Of a DNA stretch of 64,000 nucleotides, positions 1-7,411 are shown piece after piece. The notes beneath the pieces are model-generated. The model searched no databases and was not told the DNA's origin. It was given only the letters and a program-made list of their open reading frames with translations. Numbering within the stretch: the stretch's first letter is position 1; each line of letters opens with the position of its first letter. The translations under genes were made by a program, and so were the position numbers. The stretch is from Acidobacteriota bacterium (GTDB lineage: Bacteria > Acidobacteriota > Vicinamibacteria > Vicinamibacterales > JAKQTR01), in the NCBI GenBank assembly GCA_026393755.1, contig JAPKZO010000006.1, positions 1 to 64,000 of the forward strand, given 5' to 3'.

Positions 1-209
1 ACAGACTCCCATAAAGTCAAGCCCTTTCTTCCGAATGCGACAATAGCGCCGCCCGGGCCAGCTGCCCCGTCAGCGCACCGGCGTCGACCCCGCCTGCTGT
101 TTCTCAGGGATCACTTACTATGGGTTCCGAAACGGCTGCCCGGCTCAGTGCTTCGACTCGCCCAGATGGCCGCGCGTTCTCGCGAGGCGAGCCCGCAAGA
201 AATGCCCGC
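1..209 (-). ncRNA. Possible 6S RNA region downstream of zapA
   Basis: No protein is supported here. The stretch follows zapA on the minus strand, the position where many bacteria carry 6S RNA (ssrS). Read on the minus strand it is GC-rich with short complementary arms, for example CCGGGC near 135-145 against GCCCGG near 50-60, and contains CTGAGCCG, which also occurs in the 5' arm of E. coli 6S RNA. This is weak: I could not build a full rod-like fold with a central bubble. At 15-20 the minus strand reads TTGACT, a plausible -35 box for a gene lying left of the window; its -10 box would be off the edge. Confidence 0.25.
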
Positions 210-497
210 TCAGCCGGCGAGCGCCTGGTCTATCAACTGTTCGAGGCTGGCGAGCCGTGCGGCGACTTCGGCGTCCCGGCTCTCGGCCGGGGCCCTGAGC
301 CGGAACACCTCGTCGGCGATATTGAGGGCCGCAACCACCGCCACCCGCGCCGAGTCGGTCTCCGACGTCGTGCCGGCGGCCGCCCGCATCTTCTCGTCCA
401 CAAAACTGGCGAGCTGCTGGATGTACGCGGCATCCAGCATGCCGCGGATGGGGTACCGTTGCCCGAGGATCTCGACGGGAACCACGACTTCGGCCAT
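210..497 (-). CDS. zapA: Cell division protein ZapA
   Basis: This 95-residue protein matches the ZapA family in length and layout. ZapA binds and bundles FtsZ filaments at the division site in the cytoplasm. The N-terminal half carries the ZapA-type pattern VEILGQRYPIRG followed by a helix that opens YIQQLASFVDEKM. The C-terminal half is a helix suited to dimerisation, ending LASLEQLIDQAL. The ATG at 497 is the natural start. Ten bases separate it from the zapB-like gene upstream, so the two are probably co-transcribed and may cooperate at the Z-ring. Confidence 0.88.
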   Translation of the reverse strand: MAEVVVPVEILGQRYPIRGMLDAAYIQQLASFVDEKMRAAAGTTSETDSARVAVVAALNIADEVFRLRAPAESRDAEVAARLASLEQLIDQALAG

Positions 498-507
498 GGC
501 GGGCCCC

Positions 508-783
508 TTAGAGGTTGAGATCCTCGATCTGCGCCAGCAGCGAGCTGACGCGCGTGCGAATCGTCTCCCGTTCGTCCTTGAGCGCCACGATCTCGGCGCT
601 GGCCCCGTCCGCCTCCTTGAGGCGGATCCTGGCCTGGTCGAGCTCGCCGGTGGCTCGTTGGAGCGCGTCGGCCGTCTGCGCCTGTTCGCTGCGCATCCGG
701 CCGACCAGAGCCACGAGCAATCTCACCTTGTCTTCGAGCCGATCAAGCGCCTCGGTGCCGGCCGGCCGTTCCGTCTTTGCCAT
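508..783 (-). CDS. ZapB-like coiled-coil division protein
   Basis: A 91-residue protein that is almost entirely predicted coiled coil, with regular heptad-like spacing from residue 14 (LDRLEDKVRLLVALVGRM) to the end (SSLLAQIEDLNL). Size, helical character and the position just before zapA fit the ZapB/DUF904 group, which joins ZapA at the Z-ring. The ATG at 783 is preferred: the frame stays open further upstream, but only as an Arg/Pro-rich translation typical of a shadow of rplT's 3' end. The family call rests on architecture and context, since coiled coils align poorly. Confidence 0.65.
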   Translation of the reverse strand: MAKTERPAGTEALDRLEDKVRLLVALVGRMRSEQAQTADALQRATGELDQARIRLKEADGASAEIVALKDERETIRTRVSSLLAQIEDLNL

Positions 784-811
784 AGCTGCTCCGTCGCCTG
801 TTGTCGTGGCG

Positions 812-1249
812 TTACGCCTTCGCCTTGGCCTTCGGCTTCGCGGTGGTGGCGGCCTTGGGCGGGGCGGGTGTGGGCGCCGCCGGCTTGGGCGCCGCGTCCG
901 ACGCGCGGCGCGCCTGCTCGAGGATCGCCTTGAAGCCTGGCTTGTCGTTGACCGCCAGATCCGCAAGATGCTTCCGGTCAATCGTGATGCCGGCCAGTGT
1001 CAGCCCGTGCACCAGCTCCCGGTACGTCCAGTTCTGCTCGCGGGCAGCGGCGTTGATGCGGACGATCCACAAGCGCCGGAAGTCCCGCTTCTTGTTACGA
1101 CGGCCGACAAAGGCGTATCCGAGGGCCTTGTCGACCGCCTCTTTGGCGGCCCTGTACAGCTTGCTCTTGTTGAGGAAGTACCCTTTGGCACGTCCCAGGA
1201 GCCGTTTGCGCTTGGCTCTCCGGACGGTGCCACGCTTGACTCTCGGCAT
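812..1249 (-). CDS. rplT: 50S ribosomal protein L20
   Basis: L20 binds 23S rRNA early in large-subunit assembly and often represses its own operon. The first ~115 residues are textbook L20: MPRVKRGTVRRAKRKRLL at the N-terminus, KKRDFRRLWIVRINAAAR in the middle and LTLAGITIDRKHLADLA near the end. The protein is 145 residues, longer than the usual ~118, because of an Ala/Pro/Lys-rich tail ending in KPKAKAKA, probably disordered and RNA-binding. It is the last gene of thrS-infC-rpmI-rplT and is separated from rpmI by an unusually long 177-base hairpin-rich gap. Confidence 0.97.
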   Translation of the reverse strand: MPRVKRGTVRRAKRKRLLGRAKGYFLNKSKLYRAAKEAVDKALGYAFVGRRNKKRDFRRLWIVRINAAAREQNWTYRELVHGLTLAGITIDRKHLADLAVNDKPGFKAILEQARRASDAAPKPAAPTPAPPKAATTAKPKAKAKA

Positions 1250-1384
1250 AATGGTCTCTCTTCAGCCACTTCGTTGGTCAGTGGACGTGGACGGGGCCGC
1301 AGCCCCAGCCCGTTACAGGACCGACATCGATCGCGGGGGGTGGCAACCCCGAGTCCCTGATGCGGATCCCAACTCTTCGCGCCC

Positions 1385-1418
1385 GGCGCCCTTGGGCGCC
1401 GAAGCTCCCCAGGGGAGC
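1385..1418 (-). promoter_or_regulatory. Tandem hairpins in the rpmI-rplT gap
   Basis: Two near-perfect hairpins stand side by side just after the rpmI stop codon. The one at 1404-1418 has a 7-bp stem (GCTCCCC/GGGGAGC) around one base. The one at 1385-1400 has a 7-bp stem (GGCGCCC/GGGCGCC) around two bases. Shorter GC hairpins follow at about 1300-1345. No T-tract follows, so they are not classical intrinsic terminators. They may attenuate or process the operon transcript or be part of an L20 binding site; the role is inferred only. Confidence 0.4.
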
Positions 1419-1426
1419 GAAGGCGC

Positions 1427-1624
1427 CTACTTGTACGGCAGCATCTTCTCGAGCGTCCCGTGATCTGATTTCGAGACCACGGTCGGCTTCGTCAGCTGCC
1501 GCTTGCGCTTCGTGGTCTTGCTCCCCAGCAAATGACGCTTGAACGCGGAATGGCGCACGAACTTCCCGGTCGCTGTCTTCTTGAAGCGCTTCGCGGCGCC
1601 CCGATGTGTCTTAATCTTCGGCAT
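1427..1624 (-). CDS. rpmI: 50S ribosomal protein L35
   Basis: A 65-residue basic protein with the standard L35 signature: [20 protein letters not shown] at the start, [14 protein letters not shown] in the middle and a C-terminal MLPYK. L35 is a small large-subunit protein encoded between infC and rplT in most bacteria, as here. The gap to infC is 45 bases, consistent with one transcript. Confidence 0.97.
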   Translation of the reverse strand: MPKIKTHRGAAKRFKKTATGKFVRHSAFKRHLLGSKTTKRKRQLTKPTVVSKSDHGTLEKMLPYK

Positions 1625-1669
1625 AACGTCTCTACTCTCCTGTCGTCTGACGATCGCTCGCCGGCCCGT

Positions 1670-2347
1670 TTACGCGTCCGGAGCGACATCCTCTGATTCC
1701 GGCTCCACCACGACCTCGGCCGGCGCGCTCGCGACCGCCACCGCATTTTCGATCGGCGGCACCGCCGGGCGTGGCGCCGGTCGCGGGGCCACGGGATGCT
1801 TGGGGCTGCTGCTCGTGCGCTTGGCCAGAATCACGTGCATCGTGTTGCCCTCTTTCTGGGGCATATTCTCGGCCACGGCCTCCTGGCTCAACTCGGCGAG
1901 CAGCCGATCGAGGATGCGCCTCCCGATTTCGGGGTGCGCGTTCTCGCGGCCGCGAAAGAAGATCGTCGCCTTCACCTTGTCCCCGTCGGCCAGGAAGCGC
2001 TCGATATGCTTCTTCTTGAACTCGTAGTCGTGCTCGTCGACCTTGGGGCGGAACTTGATCTCCTTGACCTCGATCACCTTCTGGTGCTTTCGGGCCTCGC
2101 GAGTGCGTTTTTGTTCCTGGTACTGGTACTTCCCGAAGTCCATGATCCGGCACACCGGTGGCGTGGCCGCGGCGGCCACCTCAACCAGGTCCAGGCCTTT
2201 GGACCGCGCCAGCGCGAGCGCCTGCGGGGGCGGCATGATGCCCAATTGCGCGCCGGTGTCGTCGATCACCCGGATCTCGCGGACGCGGATGCGTTCGTTG
2301 ATGCGGGTGCGTTCTTCACGGCGAGGACCAGAACGTTCGAAAGCGAT
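1670..2347 (-). CDS. infC: Translation initiation factor IF-3, probable AUC start
   Basis: IF-3 binds the 30S subunit, prevents premature 70S joining and discriminates against non-AUG starts. The conserved N-terminal segment INERIRVREIRVIDDTGAQ is encoded from about 2302 leftward, upstream of the first conventional start codon (GTG at 2269), which would remove it. Reading back, the thrS stop TAG (2362-2360) lies in frame, and the codons between are GGG, GAG, GCG, CAT, ATC. A strong GGGGGAGG lies 5 bases before ATC at 2347, so AUC is the best initiator and gives 225 residues. Rare AUU/AUC starts on infC are known to support autoregulation. The C-terminus has an Ala/Pro-rich extension of about 45 residues. 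Confidence 0.93.
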   Translation of the reverse strand: MAFERSGPRREERTRINERIRVREIRVIDDTGAQLGIMPPPQALALARSKGLDLVEVAAAATPPVCRIMDFGKYQYQEQKRTREARKHQKVIEVKEIKFRPKVDEHDYEFKKKHIERFLADGDKVKATIFFRGRENAHPEIGRRILDRLLAELSQEAVAENMPQKEGNTMHVILAKRTSSSPKHPVAPRPAPRPAVPPIENAVAVASAPAEVVVEPESEDVAPDA

Positions 2348-2359
2348 ATGCGCCTCCCC

Positions 2360-4288
2360 CTACAATGCCTGGGGCTTGTGCCCCTTGCGGCGAATTTCCT
2401 CGCGCGCGGTGTCGAGAAATGCCTCGACAGCGCGCGGACCCAGGTCTCCGGCGGCGCGGCTTCGCACCGCCACGGTGCCATCGGCCATCTCGCGATCGCC
2501 GACCACCAGCATGTACGGCACCTTCTGCAGTTGCGCCTCGCGGATCTTGTACCCGATCTTCTCCTGACGGTCGTCCAGCTCCACGCGCAGCCCGGCCGCC
2601 ACCAGTGTATCCCGCACGCCGGCCGCGTACGCCATGTGCCGATCCGCGATCGGCAGGACCATGGCCTGCACCGGCGCCACCCAGAGCGGGAACGCGCCGG
2701 CGTAGTTCTCGATCAGCAGGGCGATGAAGCGCTCGAAACTGCCGAAGATCGCCCGATGAATGACCACCGGGCGGTGTTCGGCATTGTCGGCCCCGATGTA
2801 CTTCAGGTCGAAACGCTGGGGCAGCTGGTAGTCGAGCTGGATCGTGGCACATTGCCACTTGCGGCCGATCGCATCCAGCACGTCGAAGTCGATCTTGGGT
2901 CCGTAGAACGCGCCGTCACCGGCGTTGATGTCGTAGGGCAGTCCGACCGCATCGAGCGCCTGCTTGAGCTCGGACTCGGCGTGATCCCATGTGGCCACTT
3001 CGCCGAGGAACTGCTCGGGCCGCGTCGACAGCTTCATCTGCACCGTCAACCCGAAGTCGCCGTACACCCGCTGCACCAGCCGGAGGAGCCGCTCGACCTC
3101 TTCGCCAATCTGCGACTCCATCACGAAGATGTGCGCGTCATCCTGCGCGAACTGCCGGACGCGGGTGAGGCCGGACAGCACGCCAGACGCTTCGTTGCGA
3201 TGCAGCGGCGTCTGCTCGTGAAGCCGCAGCGGCAGATCGCGATAGCTGCGGGTGCCCGTGCCGAACACGAGCATGTGGCCCGGGCAGTTCATCGCCTTCA
3301 CGCCCATCTGCTGGCCTTCCGACTCGACCAGGAACATGTTCTCCCGATAGTGCTGCCAGTGCCCGGACGTTTCCCAGAGCGCTTTGTTGTAGATGAGCGG
3401 CGTCTTGACCTCGGCGTAGCCGGCGGGGAACAGCACCGCGCGCATGTAGTTGGCGAGCTCATTGTAGAGCGTCGTGCCCTTCGACAGCCAGAATGCGGCG
3501 CCCGGCGCCCACGGATGAAACGTGAACAGACCCAGCTCGCGGCCGAGCTTGCGATGGTCGCGCTTCTTCGCTTCCTCGATCCGCTGCAGATAGGCCTTCA
3601 GGTCGGCGTCGCTGAAGAATGCCGTGCCGTAGATGCGCTGCATCGGCTGCCTGGACGCGTCGCCCTTCCAGTACGCGTTCGACGTGCTCAGCAGCTTGAA
3701 CGCCCTGAGCTTGTTCGCCGATGGGACGTGCGGGCCGGTGCAGAAATCGATGAACACATCGGCGATCGTGTAGCACGACACCGTTGCGCCGCCCTTCTCT
3801 TCGATCAACTCGACCTTGAGCGGTTCGCCGCGCCGGGTGAAGCGCGCCTTGGCCTCTTCCTTGGGGAGCAGCGTTCGCTCGAACCGGAGGTCGCGCGAGG
3901 CGAATTCCCGCATCTTCGCTTCGATCGCGTCGAGGTCCTCGGGCACGAACGGGCGATCCACGACGAAGTCATAGAAGAAGCCGTCGTCGGTGGCGGGCCC
4001 GACGCCGCACTGGGCGCCCGGAAACAGCGTGGTCACGGCGGCGGCCATCAGGTGCGCGGTCGAGTGCCGGTACAGACCGAGCGCTTCGGGGCTGTCCGCC
4101 GTCACGATCCGGATCGACTCGTCGGCCTCGATCGCACTCGACAGATCGACGAGCCGCCCGTCGACGACGGCCGCCAGGGCAGACTTCGCCAGCCGCGGCG
4201 AAATCGATGCCGCAAACTCGCTGATGCGAGTGCCTCGTGTGACTCCCCGGCTTGCGCCGTCAGGGAGTGTGACCGTAATCTGATCCAT
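2360..4288 (-). CDS. thrS: Threonyl-tRNA synthetase
   Basis: ThrRS (642 residues) charges tRNA-Thr and edits mischarged Ser-tRNA. An N-terminal TGS domain (about residues 1-63) is followed by the editing domain with HSTAH and the second zinc pair in FCTGPH. The class II catalytic core shows the zinc ligand Cys in MNCPGHM, motif 2 around HRNEASGVLSGLTRVRQF, and the third ligand His in VVIHRAIFGS. An anticodon-binding domain forms the C-terminus. ATG at 4288 is chosen over the TTG one codon earlier. The gene heads thrS-infC-rpmI-rplT and its stop lies 12 bases before the infC AUC. Confidence 0.97.
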   Translation of the reverse strand: MDQITVTLPDGASRGVTRGTRISEFAASISPRLAKSALAAVVDGRLVDLSSAIEADESIRIVTADSPEALGLYRHSTAHLMAAAVTTLFPGAQCGVGPATDDGFFYDFVVDRPFVPEDLDAIEAKMREFASRDLRFERTLLPKEEAKARFTRRGEPLKVELIEEKGGATVSCYTIADVFIDFCTGPHVPSANKLRAFKLLSTSNAYWKGDASRQPMQRIYGTAFFSDADLKAYLQRIEEAKKRDHRKLGRELGLFTFHPWAPGAAFWLSKGTTLYNELANYMRAVLFPAGYAEVKTPLIYNKALWETSGHWQHYRENMFLVESEGQQMGVKAMNCPGHMLVFGTGTRSYRDLPLRLHEQTPLHRNEASGVLSGLTRVRQFAQDDAHIFVMESQIGEEVERLLRLVQRVYGDFGLTVQMKLSTRPEQFLGEVATWDHAESELKQALDAVGLPYDINAGDGAFYGPKIDFDVLDAIGRKWQCATIQLDYQLPQRFDLKYIGADNAEHRPVVIHRAIFGSFERFIALLIENYAGAFPLWVAPVQAMVLPIADRHMAYAAGVRDTLVAAGLRVELDDRQEKIGYKIREAQLQKVPYMLVVGDREMADGTVAVRSRAAGDLGPRAVEAFLDTAREEIRRKGHKPQAL

Positions 4289-4373
4289 CAAGAACGTCGG
4301 CAGGTCCCGTCCCTTGCGAGGGTCCCGTTTCTCACCCCAGATGCCCTCCGCGCCGGCTGGGGGCGAGGGGCAG

Positions 4374-4451
4374 TGGTAGGCACGAGCGGACTCGAACCGC
4401 TGACCTCCTGCGTGTCAAGCAGGCGCTCTAACCAGCTGAGCTACGCGCCTA
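4374..4451 (-). tRNA. tRNA-Val (anticodon GAC)
   Basis: The minus strand folds as a standard cloverleaf. The acceptor stem is TAGGCGC paired with GTGCCTA, with one G-T wobble. The anticodon stem CCTGC/GCAGG closes the seven-base loop TTGACAC, giving anticodon GAC (valine, GUC/GUU codons). The T-arm contains GGTTCGAGTCC, and the CCA end is encoded (4376-4374). A good promoter lies upstream at 4485-4514. Confidence 0.96.
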
Positions 4452-4484
4452 ATCATCGGAAAGACAAGGCTTACCGGACCATCC

Positions 4485-4514
4485 AGTATAGCAACCGGCT
4501 TGCAGATCCGTCAA
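4485..4514 (-). promoter_or_regulatory. Sigma-70-type promoter for tRNA-Val
   Basis: On the minus strand TTGACG (4514-4509) and TATACT (4490-4485) are separated by 18 bases, placing the start about 30 bases before the tRNA 5' end. Confidence 0.7.
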
Positions 4515-4630
4515 CGCGAAGGAGGGGTTTCGAGGTGGGTTCCCGGCCCTGCCGACCAGTGCTGGATGGGCCCATCGTGAGCCCGAACCGGCAGGACCGG
4601 GGTTGTCGCGAATGCTGCAGCGCCACGCCT

Positions 4631-4903
4631 CTACTTGACGGCGTCTTTCAGGGCCTTGCCAGCCGTGAAGCGCGCGACGCGGCGCTTGGCGATCTTGATC
4701 GGGGCGCCGGTGCGCGGGTTTCGCGCGGTGCGCGCCTTGCGCTGCGATGTCTTGAACGTGCCGAAGCCGACGAACGACACGGTGTCGCCCTTCTTCAGCG
4801 CGATCCGAATCGTGGCGAGCGTGGCTTCCAGGAACTTCCCGGCAGCCGCCTTGGTCGCGCCCGTCTCTTTCACGAGCTTGGCAATAAACTCCTGCTTGTT
4901 CAT
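4631..4903 (-). CDS. hup: HU family DNA-binding protein
   Basis: A 90-residue histone-like protein that bends and compacts DNA as a dimer. MNKQEFIAKLVKETGATKAA is the typical N-terminal helix pair. FVGFGTFKTSQRKARTARNP is the HU signature leading into the beta-arm, followed by TGAPIKIAKR and a C-terminal FTAGKALKDAVK. The start is fixed by AGGAGG five bases ahead of ATG 4903. It stands alone with its own strong promoter. Confidence 0.96.
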   Translation of the reverse strand: MNKQEFIAKLVKETGATKAAAGKFLEATLATIRIALKKGDTVSFVGFGTFKTSQRKARTARNPRTGAPIKIAKRRVARFTAGKALKDAVK

Positions 4904-4962
4904 CTGTCCTCCTCTACTGGGCCGTGCGGTGGTGGGATGACCGCTCCCACTGCGCCGTCGCG

Positions 4963-4991
4963 TTTATACGCAACGTGTACTGGCGTGTCAA
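4963..4991 (-). promoter_or_regulatory. Strong sigma-70-type promoter for the HU gene
   Basis: The minus strand has TTGACA (4991-4986), a 17-base spacer and TATAAA (4968-4963), about 60 bases ahead of the HU start codon. This is close to the consensus for a vegetative promoter and fits an abundant nucleoid protein. Confidence 0.75.
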
Positions 4992-5014
4992 GCCCCAATC
5001 GTCAACGATCACGT

Positions 5015-6175
5015 TCACAGTCGGCTGCGAAGCCGCTCGACCGCCTTGTCGAGCGTCGCATCGGCAGCCGGGGGCTCCGCGCCAAATTCAAGATCGGGCT
5101 GCTCAATCGCCACATCCGGCTGCAATCCGCGCTCGTGGATCGGGTTCCCCGCCGGTGTCAGGTACCAGGCGTAGGACATCCACAGCGCGCTGCCGTCGGG
5201 CAGCTTGAACAGGCGTTGCTGCGCGGTTCGGCCTCCGGTTCGCTCGCCGAACAGCTCCGCGCGCTTCTGGCCGGCCAGCGCCGAGGCCAACAGCTCCGCC
5301 GCTCCGCTGGTCCCGCCGTCCACCAGCAGCGCCAGCGGGAGGGCGAGGCTCCCGTCGCCTGTGACAGCCGCGATCGTTTCCCGTGTCGCGCCCCGCGTAT
5401 CCCGCATGGCCAGCGTGCCGGACGCCACAAACAGCCTCGCCGTCGCCAGACCGGCCAGCAGCGGCCCCCGCGTCGTATTCCGCAGGTCGAGCACCAGCGC
5501 CTTCGCGCCGCTCTTCTGCAGTTGCGCGATGGAGGTGCGCAGCGCCGACGGTGTCTGATCGGTGAATTCGGCGATCCGAACCACCCCCACACCCGTGCCC
5601 GCCATCTTCGAGGTGAGCGGCGCAGGCATCATCTCTTCGCGTGTCAGGCTGATCACGTGCGGATCGGCCGCATTCCCCCTGATGATCGTGACGCTGACCG
5701 GCGAGCCCGGCTTGCCGCGCAGCGTGCGCACGCCTTCCCAGACCGACATCTCCCGGGTTGGCTGTCGATCGATCAGCCGCACGAAATCTCCCGAGCGCAG
5801 ACCGGCTCTGGCCGCCGGCGATCCATCGCGCACCGCGATGATCCGGAGGTAGTACTGCCGCGTCAGATCCACGCCGATTTCACCCGCGGCCAGTGGCGCG
5901 CCGGATTCGACGGCCCTGGCCTGGTCGGCCGTGAGAAACGCGCTATCGGCGTCGAGCGAATCCGCCAGGCCGGTCATCGCGCCGTGCATCAGCTTCTCGA
6001 CGTCTACCGGTTCGACGTAGTTGTTTGTCGTCAGGCTGAACACGTCGTCGAAGACCCGCAGGTGCGGATACGTTTCCTGACCAGCCGACGTCCGGCCCAG
6101 CAGACTGCCCATCACGGCGAATGCCAGGACAGGCGCCGAGATCAGGACAACAGCGATGCGGGTGCGGGTGGTCAT
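5015..6175 (-). CDS. S41 family peptidase homologue with both catalytic residues replaced
   Basis: A 386-residue exported protein laid out like carboxy-terminal processing proteases: a signal anchor at residues 7-25, a PDZ domain around 105-170 (ITVRDGSPA-like segment IIAVRDGSPAARAGLRSGD) and an S41 fold at 190-370. Aligning GGTSGAAE and FGERTGGRTAQQ with the E. coli Tsp active site puts Gly291 at the nucleophile Ser430 and Arg316 at Lys455, with identical spacing. It therefore looks catalytically dead and may act as a scaffold or regulator. ATG 6175 is preferred because the longer frame lacks a signal peptide at its end. Sixteen bases separate it from the EnvC-like gene upstream. Confidence 0.85.
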   Translation of the reverse strand: MTTRTRIAVVLISAPVLAFAVMGSLLGRTSAGQETYPHLRVFDDVFSLTTNNYVEPVDVEKLMHGAMTGLADSLDADSAFLTADQARAVESGAPLAAGEIGVDLTRQYYLRIIAVRDGSPAARAGLRSGDFVRLIDRQPTREMSVWEGVRTLRGKPGSPVSVTIIRGNAADPHVISLTREEMMPAPLTSKMAGTGVGVVRIAEFTDQTPSALRTSIAQLQKSGAKALVLDLRNTTRGPLLAGLATARLFVASGTLAMRDTRGATRETIAAVTGDGSLALPLALLVDGGTSGAAELLASALAGQKRAELFGERTGGRTAQQRLFKLPDGSALWMSYAWYLTPAGNPIHERGLQPDVAIEQPDLEFGAEPPAADATLDKAVERLRSRL

Positions 6176-6191
6176 GTTTAGGGGGAGTGTA

Positions 6192-7406
6192 TTACTTCTT
6201 CCTGAGCCATTGTAGCGGATCGACCGCCTTGCCGTCGACGCGCAGTTCGAAATAGATCGACGCCACGCCATCGGGTGACGTGCCCGCTGAGCCCACGCTC
6301 TGGCCCCTGATCACGCGGGTGCCGGCCGATACCGTCATCGTCGACAGGGTGCCGTACATGGTCCACGCCTGCCCCCCGTGGTCGACGATCACGAGGTTAC
6401 CAAATCCGGTGAACGGCTCGGCGAACACCACGGTGCCCTCGTGAATGACGTGCACCGGCGCACCCGGAGCCGCCCCGATGCGGATGCCGTTGCTGATGCC
6501 GGTGGTCCCGGGCCGCGGCTGAGCGAACTGCTGACCGAACGGCGCGAGCACGCGCCCGTCGAGCGGCCAGTCGAGGTCACCGCGGAACGGGCGGAGGGGC
6601 AAGGCGAGCGGGCCGGCCGCCTCGCCCGCGCGGCCGCCCTGCTCGAAGCCGGCCACCTGCTGCTGGAGTTTCTGCTGAGCCACCTGGAGTTCGCCCATCA
6701 ACTGGGCGGCGAGATCGCGGCGCTGATCGATCTGCCGAATCAGCGCGGCCTGTGCCGTCGCGGCCCCGGCGGCCGCGGCCTTGGAGGCGCTCACCTGTTC
6801 CTGGACCATAAGGAGCTGCCGTCGCCGGTCTTCAAGCGAGGCCCGGTCGCGCCGCAGGTCCGCGAGCGTGCGGTCGTGCTCGGCCACGCGCTGCCGGTCC
6901 AGTTGCTGCAGCGCCGAGACGAAGCGATAGGCGCGGCCTGCCTCACGCAGGTCATCCACGCTGAGCAGCAGCCGAGCGTAGCCCGCCTTGCCGAGTTTGT
7001 ACAACTCGACCATCCGCGACGACAGCACCGCCGCCTGCGCGGCCGCCCGCGCCTCGAACTGATCGATCCGTGTCACGATCGCGCCCAGATCGTGCTGGAT
7101 GCCCGCGAGGTCCCGTTCCCCTTGCGCGTATTGCTCAGCCCGCAGATCGCGCTGGACTTCGAGCCGGCGCAACTGGTCGAGCAGCGTACGTTCGTGCGCC
7201 GCGAGCGAGTCCGCCTCACGTTGCAGGGCCCTGATGCGCGCGGTGGCCCGCCTGGCCAGTTCGTCCGCGCGCGCCTTGTCGGACGGGACCTGCGCGCCGG
7301 TGGCGGCGACCAGCAGGACGCACGCCGCCGCCACGCAGAACCCCCGCCACGCCCTCGGTGGGCGAGAGGGGAACCCCGCGTGCGGGCGCGCCGTCTGGAG
7401 GGTCAT
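6192..7406 (-). CDS. envC: EnvC-like LytM-domain amidase activator
   Basis: A 404-residue periplasmic protein: a hydrophobic export signal (residues 20-38), long coiled coils from about 45 to 270, and a C-terminal LytM/M23 domain (residues 300-404). The usual M23 zinc ligands are absent; NGIRIGAAPGAPV stands where HxxxD would be, just as in EnvC, which activates cell-wall amidases instead of cutting peptidoglycan. The end SIYFELRVDGKAVDPLQWL matches EnvC closely. ftsEX, which recruit EnvC, are not adjacent. It is coupled to the S41 homologue downstream. Confidence 0.85.
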   Translation of the reverse strand: MTLQTARPHAGFPSRPPRAWRGFCVAAACVLLVAATGAQVPSDKARADELARRATARIRALQREADSLAAHERTLLDQLRRLEVQRDLRAEQYAQGERDLAGIQHDLGAIVTRIDQFEARAAAQAAVLSSRMVELYKLGKAGYARLLLSVDDLREAGRAYRFVSALQQLDRQRVAEHDRTLADLRRDRASLEDRRRQLLMVQEQVSASKAAAAGAATAQAALIRQIDQRRDLAAQLMGELQVAQQKLQQQVAGFEQGGRAGEAAGPLALPLRPFRGDLDWPLDGRVLAPFGQQFAQPRPGTTGISNGIRIGAAPGAPVHVIHEGTVVFAEPFTGFGNLVIVDHGGQAWTMYGTLSTMTVSAGTRVIRGQSVGSAGTSPDGVASIYFELRVDGKAVDPLQWLRKK

Positions 7407-7411
7407 GGGCG

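Noticed and set aside
1796-6181. A 1461-codon open frame on the plus strand across infC, thrS, tRNA-Val, HU and the S41 gene
   Set aside because: It is antisense to five well-supported genes including a tRNA, has Arg/His/Gln-rich composition with no domain, and is explained by high GC in third positions.
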